Assembly: GCA_002197995.1 (NCBI GenBank) | Contig: NGZR01000007.1 | Span: 330,399-394,398 of the forward strand | Direction of reading: 5' to 3' | Source: Gaeumannomyces sp. JS-464 | Lineage: Eukaryota; Ascomycota; Sordariomycetes; Magnaporthales; Magnaporthaceae | DNA length: 64,000 nt | Shown: piece after piece, positions 1 through 9,837 of the stretch | Position numbering within the stretch: the stretch's first letter is position 1 | Layout of the letters: the number at the start of each line of letters is the position of its first letter | Translations under genes and position numbers: made by a program | Notes under the pieces: generated by a model | The model's input: the letters and a program-made list of their open reading frames with translations, nothing else | What the model was told of the DNA's origin: nothing | The model's database searches: none

Positions 1-733
1 GTAGAGAGCAGCAACTCCGGGCTCGCTCCATGTCTCAAATACCACCTCCTGCTGGCAGTTCTGCGTCCACTATGGACTCTCAGCAGCATGGCTCTCCCCT
101 CCTCACACGAAGCCCCTACTTCCAGACTCGTCCGACCCCCCACCCAGTCCATCTCGACCTACCGGTAATATCACGAATCCGGCCTCCGGCCGCTCGAGGT
201 TTGACGGCGTGCCCTCTCCTTACCGGTTCAACCCACGAAGAAACCTAGCCCAGCCGCAGTCCCGACCCCTAGGATCGCTTCCTGAGCAGCAAGGCGTACG
301 CAAGTCGCCTAGAAGGGTAGTTCGAGGTGCCATACCATTGCCCTTGCAGGCTAGCATCGAAAAGGGTCTGCCGGCGTTGTCCCCCGCAAGACCTGTATCC
401 AGGACCACGCCATCGCATGAAACTCCAGTGCCGCTGACAGATGCCGGCCCGTCTACGGACTCTCGGACTCAAGCTATTTCCACCTCGTGTAGTATTGGAG
501 ATGAAGCGAGGATAGCAGGTGCGGCAACAAGCGCATTCCAGCCGCCAGTTCAAAATCTCCTCTTCTTCTCTTCGACATCTCGACTTTGGAAACTCTTCTT
601 GGAGAAGTCCGACGCGGCCCTGAAAGTGGCCGAGGACTCTGAGGAGGCGAAATCTCAAATCATCTATGAATGTGGCCACGAGTTTGCCCTTGCTTTCACT
701 ACTCTTTGCGGGAGCGCCAACATTGGATCCTGA
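1..733 (+). CDS. 3' end of an unknown gene (partial at left edge)
   Basis: The reading frame starting at base 209 is open to a TGA at 731-733 and ends in a plausible helical segment (LWKLFLEKSDAALKVAED) followed by a short hydrophobic tail. Before it lies a Pro/Ser/Arg-rich, probably disordered region. Near the left edge the frame starting at base 3 has the same disordered composition and is open to the window edge. An intron at 165-253 (GTAATA...CCCAG, 89 bp) would join the two frames in phase. The alternative is continuous use of the second frame from base 5, which gives a less natural, Trp/Cys-containing sequence. The true start lies outside the window. I recognise no domain or family and propose no function. 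Confidence 0.5.
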
Positions 734-1275
734 GCTGCCCGGGTGGTGATAACAGCGCTATTTTCTGTCTCGCTCTACAAACTTTGGCTACCCAACGTTT
801 CCTGAGACTAGATACCATCTTCTACAATACAGGTGCCCCGGAGTAATCTACACCTATAGTAAAGTGGTATAGGAAGGTATCTCGTCGCTTTAGAGCACAT
901 TTTACTCGCTATTTCCCAGCTAAATAAAAGGAACAAAAGATGAATATTGATTTGAAGAAGCAATGATGAAAACAAGGTTTCATCAGGGGTATCGCATGGA
1001 AATCATGAAAAACAAAATAGTGAAACAGCTGACATATGGTTCAGAGTGATCGTGGTCCCTTGTGGCTTGTGATGATGAGAGAGGTAAACGGGGAAACCAG
1101 GAAGGAAAAACGTATCCCAAGTAGATGTGTATGCAAGAAGCTCAAGCAAGCTATGTTGAAGTAAAAGAAATCGCTTTGGAGTGAACAGACGATGTGTCAG
1201 GGCAAATGGAAGTTTTTTGTTTGAGAAGAAAGTGTGTAGGTGAGAGGCGCTGCGTCGAGAAAATCCAGCCATATG
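734..1275. other. Convergent intergenic region
   Basis: This 0.5 kb lies between two genes that point towards each other, so it should hold both 3' UTRs. An AT-rich stretch with AATAAA-like words near 920-935 could be a polyadenylation signal for the left gene. No ORF here is supported. Confidence 0.5.
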
Positions 1276-1893
1276 TCAAGCCCTTCCCAGCTGCACGCGG
1301 ATAAAGTGGCGGTCGCCATCCTTGAAGTGCTCCAACTTCCTTCTCGTAGAGCGAGGCACGTTGCTGCCCTCTGCCAGTGGGCCCGGAGATGCTCGGATGC
1401 CAGCACCAGGCTCCAGGGGCAGGCGCTCGATCCTGACGACGCGCTGGCCCTCTGCGCCGATGAAGATTGACGTCCTGAAGGTCGGGTTCCGGCACTGCTC
1501 AATGCGGATGATGTGGGTGCCGCGCTGCTTGTGCCGGAAGCAGGTGATGTTGGGATACCTCGGCGGCGACGCCGACCGGGCGGGGCTGGGCGACCTTGAC
1601 GGACTCGGAGGCGGCGTCCCCAGGCCGTGGGTGCTTGGCGTCTCGGCCGCGGGCTTGCCGACGGGTAGACGCTTTCCGGAGCGGAGGGCGAGGCCCTTGA
1701 GAGCCGCTTCAAGGATGGCTTCGGATTCCTGCGAGCTTCTTGATGCCGTGCTCCTCGGGGGTATTGGCTTTGTCACGCCGGCGCTGCGGGCGGCCGCACG
1801 GAGCCTTTGGCTCCTGCGCAGCTGGGGCTGGCGGCTCGCGGAGTGCTTGTTGCGGAACATGGTGCTTGTGGAGTGGCACGACAGCGGTTCCAT
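1276..1893 (-). CDS. Small basic protein of unknown function
   Basis: This single-exon ORF of 205 codons is the only credible frame here. The N-terminal half (residues 10-110) is Arg/Ser/Pro-rich and looks disordered. The C-terminal half (about residues 114-205) is compact, with alternating hydrophobic and charged residues (THIIRIEQCRN, TSIFIGAEGQRVVRIE, HFKDGDRHFIRV) that suggest a small beta-rich domain. A TATATA box sits only a few bases upstream of the first ATG. Transcription starting the usual 25-40 bp downstream would favour the second in-frame ATG at 1860, giving 194 residues beginning MFRNKHSASRQ. I do not recognise the family. The overlapping plus-strand ORF is a shadow of this one. 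Confidence 0.6.
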   Translation of the reverse strand: MEPLSCHSTSTMFRNKHSASRQPQLRRSQRLRAAARSAGVTKPIPPRSTASRSSQESEAILEAALKGLALRSGKRLPVGKPAAETPSTHGLGTPPPSPSRSPSPARSASPPRYPNITCFRHKQRGTHIIRIEQCRNPTFRTSIFIGAEGQRVVRIERLPLEPGAGIRASPGPLAEGSNVPRSTRRKLEHFKDGDRHFIRVQLGRA

Positions 1894-1895
1894 GA

Positions 1896-1904
1896 TATAT
1901 AGAG
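1896..1904 (-). promoter_or_regulatory. TATA-like element
   Basis: The minus strand reads CTATATATC immediately upstream of the first ATG of the small basic protein and about 40 bp upstream of its second ATG. The spacing fits use of the second ATG. Confidence 0.4.
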
Positions 1905-3285
1905 CGTCAGGGGGGAGGGGCTTGTGCCGAGAGTCTCCCTGTGGCCTTGTCCACTTGTTCTTTTTGAATCGGCTGGTGCGAAAGGAGACAACGCTTCGTC
2001 GACTGATGATCCAGCACAGACAAGATTATTTGCCGCGCTCAGGTTTGTGTAGGTTTGCCTGCCGTAGGAGAGATGGTTCTCGTTTCACTAGGCGTTCCGG
2101 TCTCGGTCCCGGGCGTTGCAAAAAAGGGGAGTTGATGACAGCCGACTGTACTGCCTGCCGTCTGTAGGCTGTGCTGCTGCGGGAGTGGATGGCTGCTGAT
2201 CGGACACTTGATGGACAGGGGTGTGAGATTGCTTGTATTTCCTAGGCAGCACGACTTGCTCGTGAATGATCTTGACTGGCGAGACTCCAGAGAAGGAGGG
2301 CTGTTTGCTTTCGAATGGCAAAGTGCTGTGGGAAATGAAGCCAAGAGAATGGAGGCAGTAGAGTAAAGAGTCTGCGAGCGCCGTTTCTTTGTATTGAGCG
2401 TTGGAACCGATCTCCGGTCGTTTAGGGGAGGTTGGAACGGCCCTGGTTGTGCCGTGAGGCTATTTCCGAAAGTTAGAATGATGTTTCTAGCAGTTTAAAG
2501 AGGAAGCTAGAGACGTTGTGAAGTTTGTAGCCGAGCTACCGGGGATGTCGCAAGCCATTGATTTGAGAGAGATGCCCCAGCTATTGCAAGGTGGTAAATG
2601 GGCATCCAGGGGTGAAGCCGTCGTGGGGTGTTTGCAGCGGGCAGACGGGCATAGTCCAGCCGAGTGCCGTTGAGTCGGTCTCGCGCTTTTGTTGCACCGC
2701 CCAGCGGGCCGGAGAACGTGAAGTGAGGAGGATGGTGGACGCAAATCACACCGCCTCTAGAACGCGAGTGGGAGTGAATTCGATTTGGGATTAATGACGC
2801 TGTCGGTGAAGCGACTAGAATAGACGCCAAACGTGACTCTTTGGGCTTTCGCCTCAAGTAGTATACCAAGATACCCATGTTGCTCTATTGCGATGACTGG
2901 CCTCGCAACCGTCAATCCGTTGGCCCGCTTGAGCCAGGCCTAGAAAAAGTGCTACGCCGTTAATTCTAACGACCACGGTTCGGAGCGAATGTTAGGCTTT
3001 TGGCCGTTTTAAGCTTAAGCCACGATCCGTTTAAGCCTGCGGTGTTGTGGCCGGTGATCACGGGATGGAACGGAAAGGGATGCCAGGCGACAGAGGGAGA
3101 AAGAAAACGCATGCACATTTCCAGAGTCAGATGAAGTACAGAGGATAACAAGAAATCAGATAGAAGTAACATAGTAGTGAAAACAGAGTTGGGCGATTTG
3201 TATGCCTTGAGAAAACCACAGAGCAGCCGAACAGAGATGAGGGATGACAAAATCCGTAAACGCAAATGAGTGGGTTCTATGTCGA
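1905..3285. other. Intergenic region
   Basis: About 1.4 kb between two minus-strand genes: the 3' flank of msrB and the upstream region of the small basic protein. Only short overlapping ORFs in competing frames are present. No RNA gene or repeat is recognisable. Confidence 0.5.
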
Positions 3286-3798
3286 TCAGACCTTGCTCTC
3301 CCCTGCAGTAGCCTCATCTGGCTGGCCGACAGGCCTTTCGTCCTCGGAGAACTTGAGGCTGACACTGTTGACACAATGTCTTTCGTCGGTCGGGGTGGGA
3401 TAGCCCTCGCCCTTGAAGACGTGGCCGAGGTGGCCGCCGCAGTTGGAGCAGACGATCTCGGTTCGGGTCATGCCGAGCGAGCGGTCCTCGTGGCGGGTCA
3501 CGGCGCCGGGGATGCTGTCGAAATAAGCGGGCCAGCCGCAGCCCGACTTGAACTTGTGGTCGGCTTTGTACAGCGGCGCGCTGCAGCCGGCACAGGCATA
3601 AACACCCTTGTCCGGGTGGTGCTTGTCGTAAGCGCCGGTGCTCGGGCGCTCTGTGCCCTTCTCCCTAAGGATGCGGAATTGCTCTATCCAAGGGTGATGT
3701 CAGTTTGTGATGCTCAGTAAATGGATAGCAGTGACACACATACCTGGGGACAGGACTGCCCTCCATTCCTCGTCGGATCTCTTGTTCGGGTAAGCCAT
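3286..3798 (-). CDS. msrB: Peptide-methionine (R)-S-oxide reductase MsrB
   Basis: Reduces the R epimer of protein methionine sulfoxide back to methionine, repairing oxidative damage. There are two exons, 3744-3798 and 3286-3683, split by a 60 bp intron (GTATGT...ATAG) that joins to give LSPEQFRILREKGTERPSTG. The product is about 150 residues, the normal size for a single-domain MsrB. Visible hallmarks are two CxxC zinc-binding pairs (CAGC and CSNC), the GCGWPAYF segment, the GHLGHVF motif and the active-site signature RHCVNSVSLKF with the nucleophilic Cys. The start at MAYPNKRSDEEW matches cytosolic-type MsrB. An in-frame upstream leader might give a mitochondrial form (see findings). The long plus-strand ORF over this locus is a shadow. 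Confidence 0.95.
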
Positions 3799-5613
3799 TT
3801 TGCTGGAGGCGGGCGTGACGAACTAAAGAAGCTGCTCAGAAAGGGAATTGACGGCATGGAAGCCCTGAGAGGCGCCAGCGACTGGATTGACGACGTGAAG
3901 CGGGGACGCTGCTGGTATGCGCGCGGCCCTGGCGAGATTGAGAAGTGTGTGTAAAACGCCGAGCCAGGAGGAGAGTTGAGAAAACCGCATGGACAGGAAA
4001 GCGGGTGATGATGGTGATTCGAGTTTGTGGTTGTTACTGAGAAACTGCGAACTTTTGTACTTGACGAAGTCGGCCGCTGTTCTGTTACAGGAATGACAAA
4101 TCGTCGTGAATTCGGTCGACTTGAATCCAAACCATGTCACTGACTGGAGTCTGAGGCTGGGAGCTGAGGCTGATGGTGAGGCGGAGCAGGTCGCTGTTTG
4201 GAATCATTGTCTTCCAAATCCAGCGGCTGCCAGCGAGCTTGCGCCATCTCCCCGCAGTCGTGGCTTTCCCAACCCCACTGAAGCCGCCCCGGTCCTGAGA
4301 TCTCGCCCCTCGCTAGCGATTGCGTCACCGACTCGCCATTGGATCTTGACGCCTTCGACAAAACCTGCATAGAAATGCGCGGTGTCAAGGGAAACCACTG
4401 CGAATGCACGACAACCTAGCTCAAAAAAAAAAAAGTTCAACGAAGATGAAATGGACGCTGAACTGGAGGCTGCCCCGACACGCCCCGATGACTCTCCGTT
4501 TGGTACCACTAGCGTCGTCCGGATCTGCACAGCGGGTGGTCTCTCGTGAATGCCTCGGCCCCTTCCTTTGAGCCTCGATATTTGATTATCTGAAATCGAA
4601 CAAATTACAACACGATACGCGATGAACAAGAACACAGGCGACGGCGCAAACCAACAATTCTCCGACCCGACGACGCCAGCAAAAAGCCCGAACGAAGTTC
4701 AAGACCGGCCAAGCAAATAAACGCTTAGACGATCTACGGATGTCGCGGACGACGTCTGGCGCCGCTGATTGGCCCTGGGTTTCTGTTTCAATGCTGGGTC
4801 AAGCACATCATGTGCTCTAGCATCCCGCGCTTACGGTGTCGGCTCCCGGAGCGCGGGGCCACTCCTATATCAGCGCTTTCGGAGCCCCTGATTCGCCCAT
4901 GGCCGTCTTCGCCGTCGCTTTTCCAAGTTGCACAGTCAACGGCTCCCGGGCGCCACGAGATACGCCTCCTGCCTTGTGCGCCCCTCACCCCGCAGCCGGA
5001 TCTGAGTGGCTCAGGCTAGTGTCAACGGGCCTCATTTCCTTTTTCGGCAGGAGTTCACCTTCTCCCCCAAGACTTAGATATTATTAGACGATAGTCGAGG
5101 AGCCGGGCGAGCTGCTCGGAGCACGCACCGCCGAGGATCGCCGGGTTACTCGTCTCTCATTTGTCCATGCTGCCGATTCTATCTCGGCGGTCTTGTGCCA
5201 GGCGGAGATTTCAGGGGTGCTGGCACCCTTGATGTCTTTCTCCGCGGGACACGTGCAGCATGTGCCGTGGGCGAGAGAATGGCGATAATGGATTCTGGGT
5301 GGACGGTCCAGTTTGGTGAGGGGGACCTGCCTGCTTGCTCAGGGGCTTAGTAGGCTGCGTCAGTCTCGCGGCCGAGAGGCCTCGTATGCTAACTGGGCTA
5401 TTCCTTGACGAGGGGGCAGACATGGCGTGCCAGTGATATATCATCCATTTCCCACCTGGCTATCTAACCATATGATGAGCATGCCTAGGCAGGCAGATGT
5501 TGTGATACCGAGCAGCCGAGGCTTTCTGTTCCGCCGAAGACCCTCTTGCACTTCCGCGCCCCTTGTTCTCACACGGAAGCCCCGTTGATCGCAGCGTCGA
5601 GCTAAGCTCCGAA
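3799..5613. other. Divergent intergenic region
   Basis: About 1.8 kb between the msrB start (minus) and the carboxylesterase start (plus), so it should hold both promoters. Bases 3826-3990 contain an ATG-started leader in frame with msrB. A 12-base A run lies near 4423. No other gene is supported. Confidence 0.5.
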
Positions 5614-7413
5614 ATGGTCACACCCTGGCTTTTGGTTTTGTGCCTCCATTTTGGCCTTCTCTTTGCATCTCCTATTCCTCTTGGGGTTGAGTTCTCCAGT
5701 AAAAAGGATGGGCTTCCCATACTGAATCTTTCTTATGCATCATACAAAGCCGCGAGCTATAGCTCGTCCTCTGACATGTGAGCCCTGTTCCAAGCTCGTT
5801 GCTGTAAAGGCTATCCGAGACTACCATCTAATTATCATATTCCGTTCAAATGCAGATACGCCTTCAAGAACATCCGCTATGCAGCGCCTCCTGTGGGAGA
5901 TCTGAGATGGGCAAAACCAGCTCCTCCGCTCAACGAGTCAACACTTCAAGATGGCAGCTACGGGGCCAAATGTGTCCAGTCTGCCGTCACCGGACTGAAC
6001 CTTGTCGGCCCTGGAAATAATGCCCCTATCGGAGGCGCCATCAATCAATTGTAGGTTCCCCACGCTGATCGTAGCTACGAGAATTCGTAAGGCTGACAGT
6101 AGAACAATACCCCTAGCCTAGGAGGCATCCCTGTGCCGCTCTTCGAGGGCGGTCAGGAGGACTGTCTGTTCCTGGACGTTTACATGCCGGGAGCAGCCCT
6201 CAGGGATCCATCTCTGAAACTCCCCGTCGTTGTCTGGGTCTATGGCGGTGCCTACGTCTTCGGCAGCAAGGATGCGTTCCAGCCGGACCTTCCCATGTAC
6301 GACGGGAGCGGCATGATTCTGAACTCGGGGAACAAAATGATATTCGTCGCCATGAACTATAGGCTCGGCGCATTTGGCTTCCTAGCTGGCAACACCATGG
6401 AGAAGGAGGGCCTCCCTAACGCTGGCCTATGGGACCAGCGAGCTGCGTTCCAATGGGTCAAGGACCATATTCACCTTGTGGGAGGCGATGGCAACACTGT
6501 CACCGCCATGGGGCAGTCCGCCGGGCCGGGCTCCATCATCCATCACCTGGTCGGGCAGGGTGGAAAACTCGACCCCTATTCTCAAAGGCCATCCTTCAGT
6601 CGCCAGCGTACCAGTGGATGTGGGATCGGGCAGGGAGTGTACAAGAAAGATTCGAGCAATTCGCTTCGCTCGCCGGCTGCAAGGGGCAAGGGGTTTCCTG
6701 CCTACGCAAGGCCAGTCCGCAGGCGCTCGCAAATGCCAACAAAAGCCCTCAACGGACAGGTGGCGCCCGGCTCGTTCGCCGTCGGGCCCACGGTGGATGG
6801 CACCTTTATCCGGCAGCTACCGGCCTTGGAGTTCGCCACGGGGAACTTTTTCAAGCTTGACTCGGCCATCGTCTCTCACTGTTCGGACGAGTCGTCGCTC
6901 TTCGTCAGCGGCTCAGGCCGCCCGGTGTGGAACATGCATTACGCGGGTACGCCTGACTGGTACAGCATGGACTTGATACCGACATTCTACAACCCAAAGT
7001 TCACCTCGGACACGCTGCTGGGGCGGCTCGGGTCGCTGTTCTCGCCGCTGATAGCCGCTGTCATCGGCGGTGTCAGCAGCGGGATGCAGAGCTATTTCAC
7101 GTCGTACATCATAACCGGAGACCCCAACACGAGACGGCGCCTCCTTAATCTGCCGCCGACGGTCCAGTGGGATCAGCCCGACGTCGGCGGGGAGCAGGTT
7201 AGAGGCGTCCTCAATGTTGGGGACTGGGGATTCAGCACCATAAATGATGGCGAGCAGCTTAAATCTGCGTGTGACTTTTGGCGGTCCCTCGCTGCCGGTG
7301 TCACCAGCCTTGGAGGCTATGCGCCACCTGGTGCCGTTGTTTCGCAGAATCTGATACCGATCAAGACCCCCGCCGATTCTAGCGCCCGTTACATCGGAGG
7401 AAACACGGAATAG
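5614..7413 (+). CDS. Secreted type-B carboxylesterase/lipase (alpha/beta hydrolase), internally frameshifted
   Basis: Three exons: 5614-5777, 5856-6050 and 6117-7413. Introns of 78 and 66 bp (GTGAGC...GCAG and GTAGGT...CTAG) join in phase to give 551 residues, normal for the cholinesterase-like family. The start at 5614 gives a clear signal peptide (MVTPWLLVLCLHFGLLFASP). Family blocks in order are FKNIRYAAPPVGDLRW, EDCLFLDVYMP, the oxyanion region WVYGGAYVFGS, MNYRLGAFGFLAG and the nucleophile elbow GQSAG (usually GESAG), then SDESSLFV with the likely acid. The region expected to carry the catalytic His reads DWYSMDLIPTF, with Tyr in its place. Between 6577 and about 6741 the family sequence (LFSKAILQSPAYQWMWDRAG) lies one frame away, so two compensating one-base changes scramble about 55 residues. 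Activity is doubtful unless these are consensus errors. Confidence 0.92.
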
Positions 7414-8307
7414 CATGGGCCACTCGGGACATTGCTTTTGTTCCAACGCACAGCCCGGGCAGAGATAGGTAGACAGGAGACAGACGGCTTGGCTGGACAA
7501 GGGGTTTAATGATCTAGGGGCGGCCATCCCTCTCCCAATGGACAACGGCCCGTTGCTGCCAACGAAGAGTGTTTCGGCTACTAGGAAGTTTTGAGACGCA
7601 TTGCATGCATTCCTTCTACCGCTCGTCCGAAACTTATTTGACGCCAAGGACCGAGTCGTGGTCCCATCTGGGATACTCCCCGACGTCTCCGAAGCTCTTA
7701 AGCTTAAATCGAAAGCCGCCGCCCGTGGTGGCCCATCTTGACCCCATCTCCCGAGAACGTCCGAACTCTGCTCCCTACATGTAATGGAAGTGAAGCTGCT
7801 ACCCTGTACGTAGGGCGGGCAGCGGGCGGTATCAGCAAAGTGCACTCGTGCAGTGGCAAAGCTGGCCACGTTGGCTGGTCCGAGTACGGGCGTCTGAGCC
7901 GCGCGCTCTTCCGCGTTCTTCAACACTCAGATTGCTTTTTTTCAATTTCTTTTGACGTAATGTCAGTTGCCGTGCATGCGCGGGAGTGGTCGAAGCCGGC
8001 AACCAAACGTGCGTGGAAGCTATCCGGCATAACCAACATGAAACACCACCGCATCAAGCAGATCACCCCGACCACTCCGGTTTCAGTGGCCACCCCACAC
8101 GCTGCACACGACGAAGAGATAATAAGCTGAAGGCCAGCCTGGAAGGTTTCTTGGATTTTGGGGCAGCTGTATTTGGTCAGGTCGATATTTTAGGAAGAGC
8201 ATCACACCACTCCACATACTTGGCGAGCAAGTGAACGCGCCACCCACGAAGAAGATCCAAGTCCATCCCAACAAGAACGCCGCTCGCGAAGCGCCGCCAC
8301 CACCAAG
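7414..8307. other. Intergenic region
   Basis: About 0.9 kb holding the carboxylesterase 3' flank and the promoter of the membrane-protein gene. The long minus-strand ORF across 6913-7926 is mostly antisense to the esterase and is not credible. I see no RNA gene. Confidence 0.5.
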
Positions 8308-9070
8308 ATGATGGAGCTCTGCATTAACAGGCCAGAGGGGTTGTATGCGAGCTCCCAAGAACCACACTTTGCTCCGAACTTTGGCGGGTCTAAGCTGACA
8401 AGCACCTAAATCTGGTGTCTTTTGCAGAAGGCAGTATCCACCATATCCAACCCACTACCATCGCAGTGCTTTTCGACACTACCTGGTCCCACTACCAGCC
8501 TGGGCGTTCATCGCGACCATCCTCGTCCTCGCAATCGCCCTGCCCGCGTCCGAGCACGGCGGCCGGCCAAGGGCCGGGGTGCAGCAGCGCTGGGTGCGCA
8601 TAGCAGCGCTCTCGGGCTACTATTTCCTGGTTTCGGGCGCCATGGCGGTGCAGCTGGTCGAGGTCGCGCGCCTGACGCAGGCCAGCCTGGGCGTGTCCAT
8701 GATCCCCTTCTCTGTCGTGGGCGCGCTGCTGGCGGCCGCGAGCGTGGCGGCGGGCGGGCGGCTGCCCACGAGGCGCGTGGCGGCAGCGTCGGCGGCCGCG
8801 GTCTTTTGGGCCGCGGGCGCCGTCGTGGCGGGCGCAAAGTTCGCGGCGCTGCAGCGCTTCATGGGCGACGAGGAAGGGTCCACGGGCCCGCTCGCCAGGC
8901 AGGGGACCGTCTATCCCGTCGCGGACCAGATGGTGGACAACGCGGTGCTGGCGGGCGTGTACGCGGCGCTCGCGGCCGTCGAGCTGGTCCTCGGGCTGGC
9001 CGTGCTGCCCAGCGTGGGCAGGGTCGAGGGCGCGCTTGGCGTGGCGCACATCGAGCTCGCCGACAAGTGA
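8308..9070 (+). CDS. Predicted integral membrane protein, five hydrophobic segments
   Basis: The proposed gene has a short exon 1 (8308-8342, starting MMELCINRPEGL), an 85 bp intron (GTATGC...branch GCTGAC...TTTTGCAG, 8343-8427) and exon 2 (8428-9070), joining in phase to 225 residues. Exon 2 is strongly GC-biased. It encodes five hydrophobic stretches, beginning WAFIATILVLAIALP, IAALSGYYFLVSGAMAVQLV, MIPFSVVGALLAAASVAAGG, AAASAAAVFWAAGAVVAGA and AVLAGVYAALAAVELVLGLA. A charged loop (QRFMGDEEGSTGP) lies between the last two, with a short charged C-terminus. This suggests a small multispanning membrane protein. I do not recognise the family. The splice junction supports the upstream exon, but an ATG inside exon 2 (for example at the third segment) cannot be excluded. 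Confidence 0.6.
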
Positions 9071-9837
9071 GCGACCGAAGGATCAAACACAGTCCTGTTG
9101 GCTGGGCGCGCACCCAGAGTTTGAGGGTTCCGGACCGCGCCGCGGCCACGGCGACGACCGAGATGACGAAACACACTAACGACGTTTGGGGCACCGAGGG
9201 CGCGACTGGGAGAGCAATTGGCAGAGCCGTGGTTCGGCCCCCGCATTGTTGGGCTGATCTTTCACATCCATGGCGGGAGGGATCAGGGGTTAGGGGCAAA
9301 CGGTTTTTTTTCTCGTCTCAGGAATATGGCATTTCGCCACCGATTAAATGCGCCACAGGTTCAAGCGACAGGGCCGGCGCACAGGGGGCTGGCCCACAGG
9401 CGCGCAGGGGGATCCGGCGATGGTGTTCAGGGCGTTTGCGGAAGCTGTATTTATTATTTATCTTGCAAGCAGTCGCGCTCAGTAATGGATCTGCGAGTCG
9501 ATATTAATGACGATCTTGAATCACGCAACCTGCCGCCCACGGCGCAATCGAATCGACGGCGATGCAGCGGCCTGCCATCACGTGCGACACGGCACGACGT
9601 GCCGACAGGGCTGCGGCTGACGCGATAAGCGAACGGTAAGCCTCAACGCGGCGTCTTGTCGCCAAGCCCCAACCTATGTGACCCTGCGGTTTACAGCCAA
9701 GGCGCAACTGGCAGGCGCAAACTGGCAGCACCATAGGTGCCTATCTCATCGGCTCAACTGAATTTCCCCCACGACCAACTGCAGAACACCCACCACCGGA
9801 AGCCAAGCCGGCCAGCACCACCACCACAACCACCACC
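9071..9837. other. Promoter region of the Zn2Cys6 gene
   Basis: About 0.77 kb upstream of the transcription factor start. Just before the ATG lies an ACC/CAC-rich leader. An 8-base T run lies near 9303. I can name no specific binding site with confidence. Confidence 0.4.

Noticed and set aside
1322..2167. 281-codon plus-strand ORF
   Set aside because: Overlaps the better-supported minus-strand small basic protein and continues into its promoter without domain content.
6913..7926. 337-codon minus-strand ORF
   Set aside because: More than half is antisense to the carboxylesterase; composition is Arg/Ser-rich with no family features.
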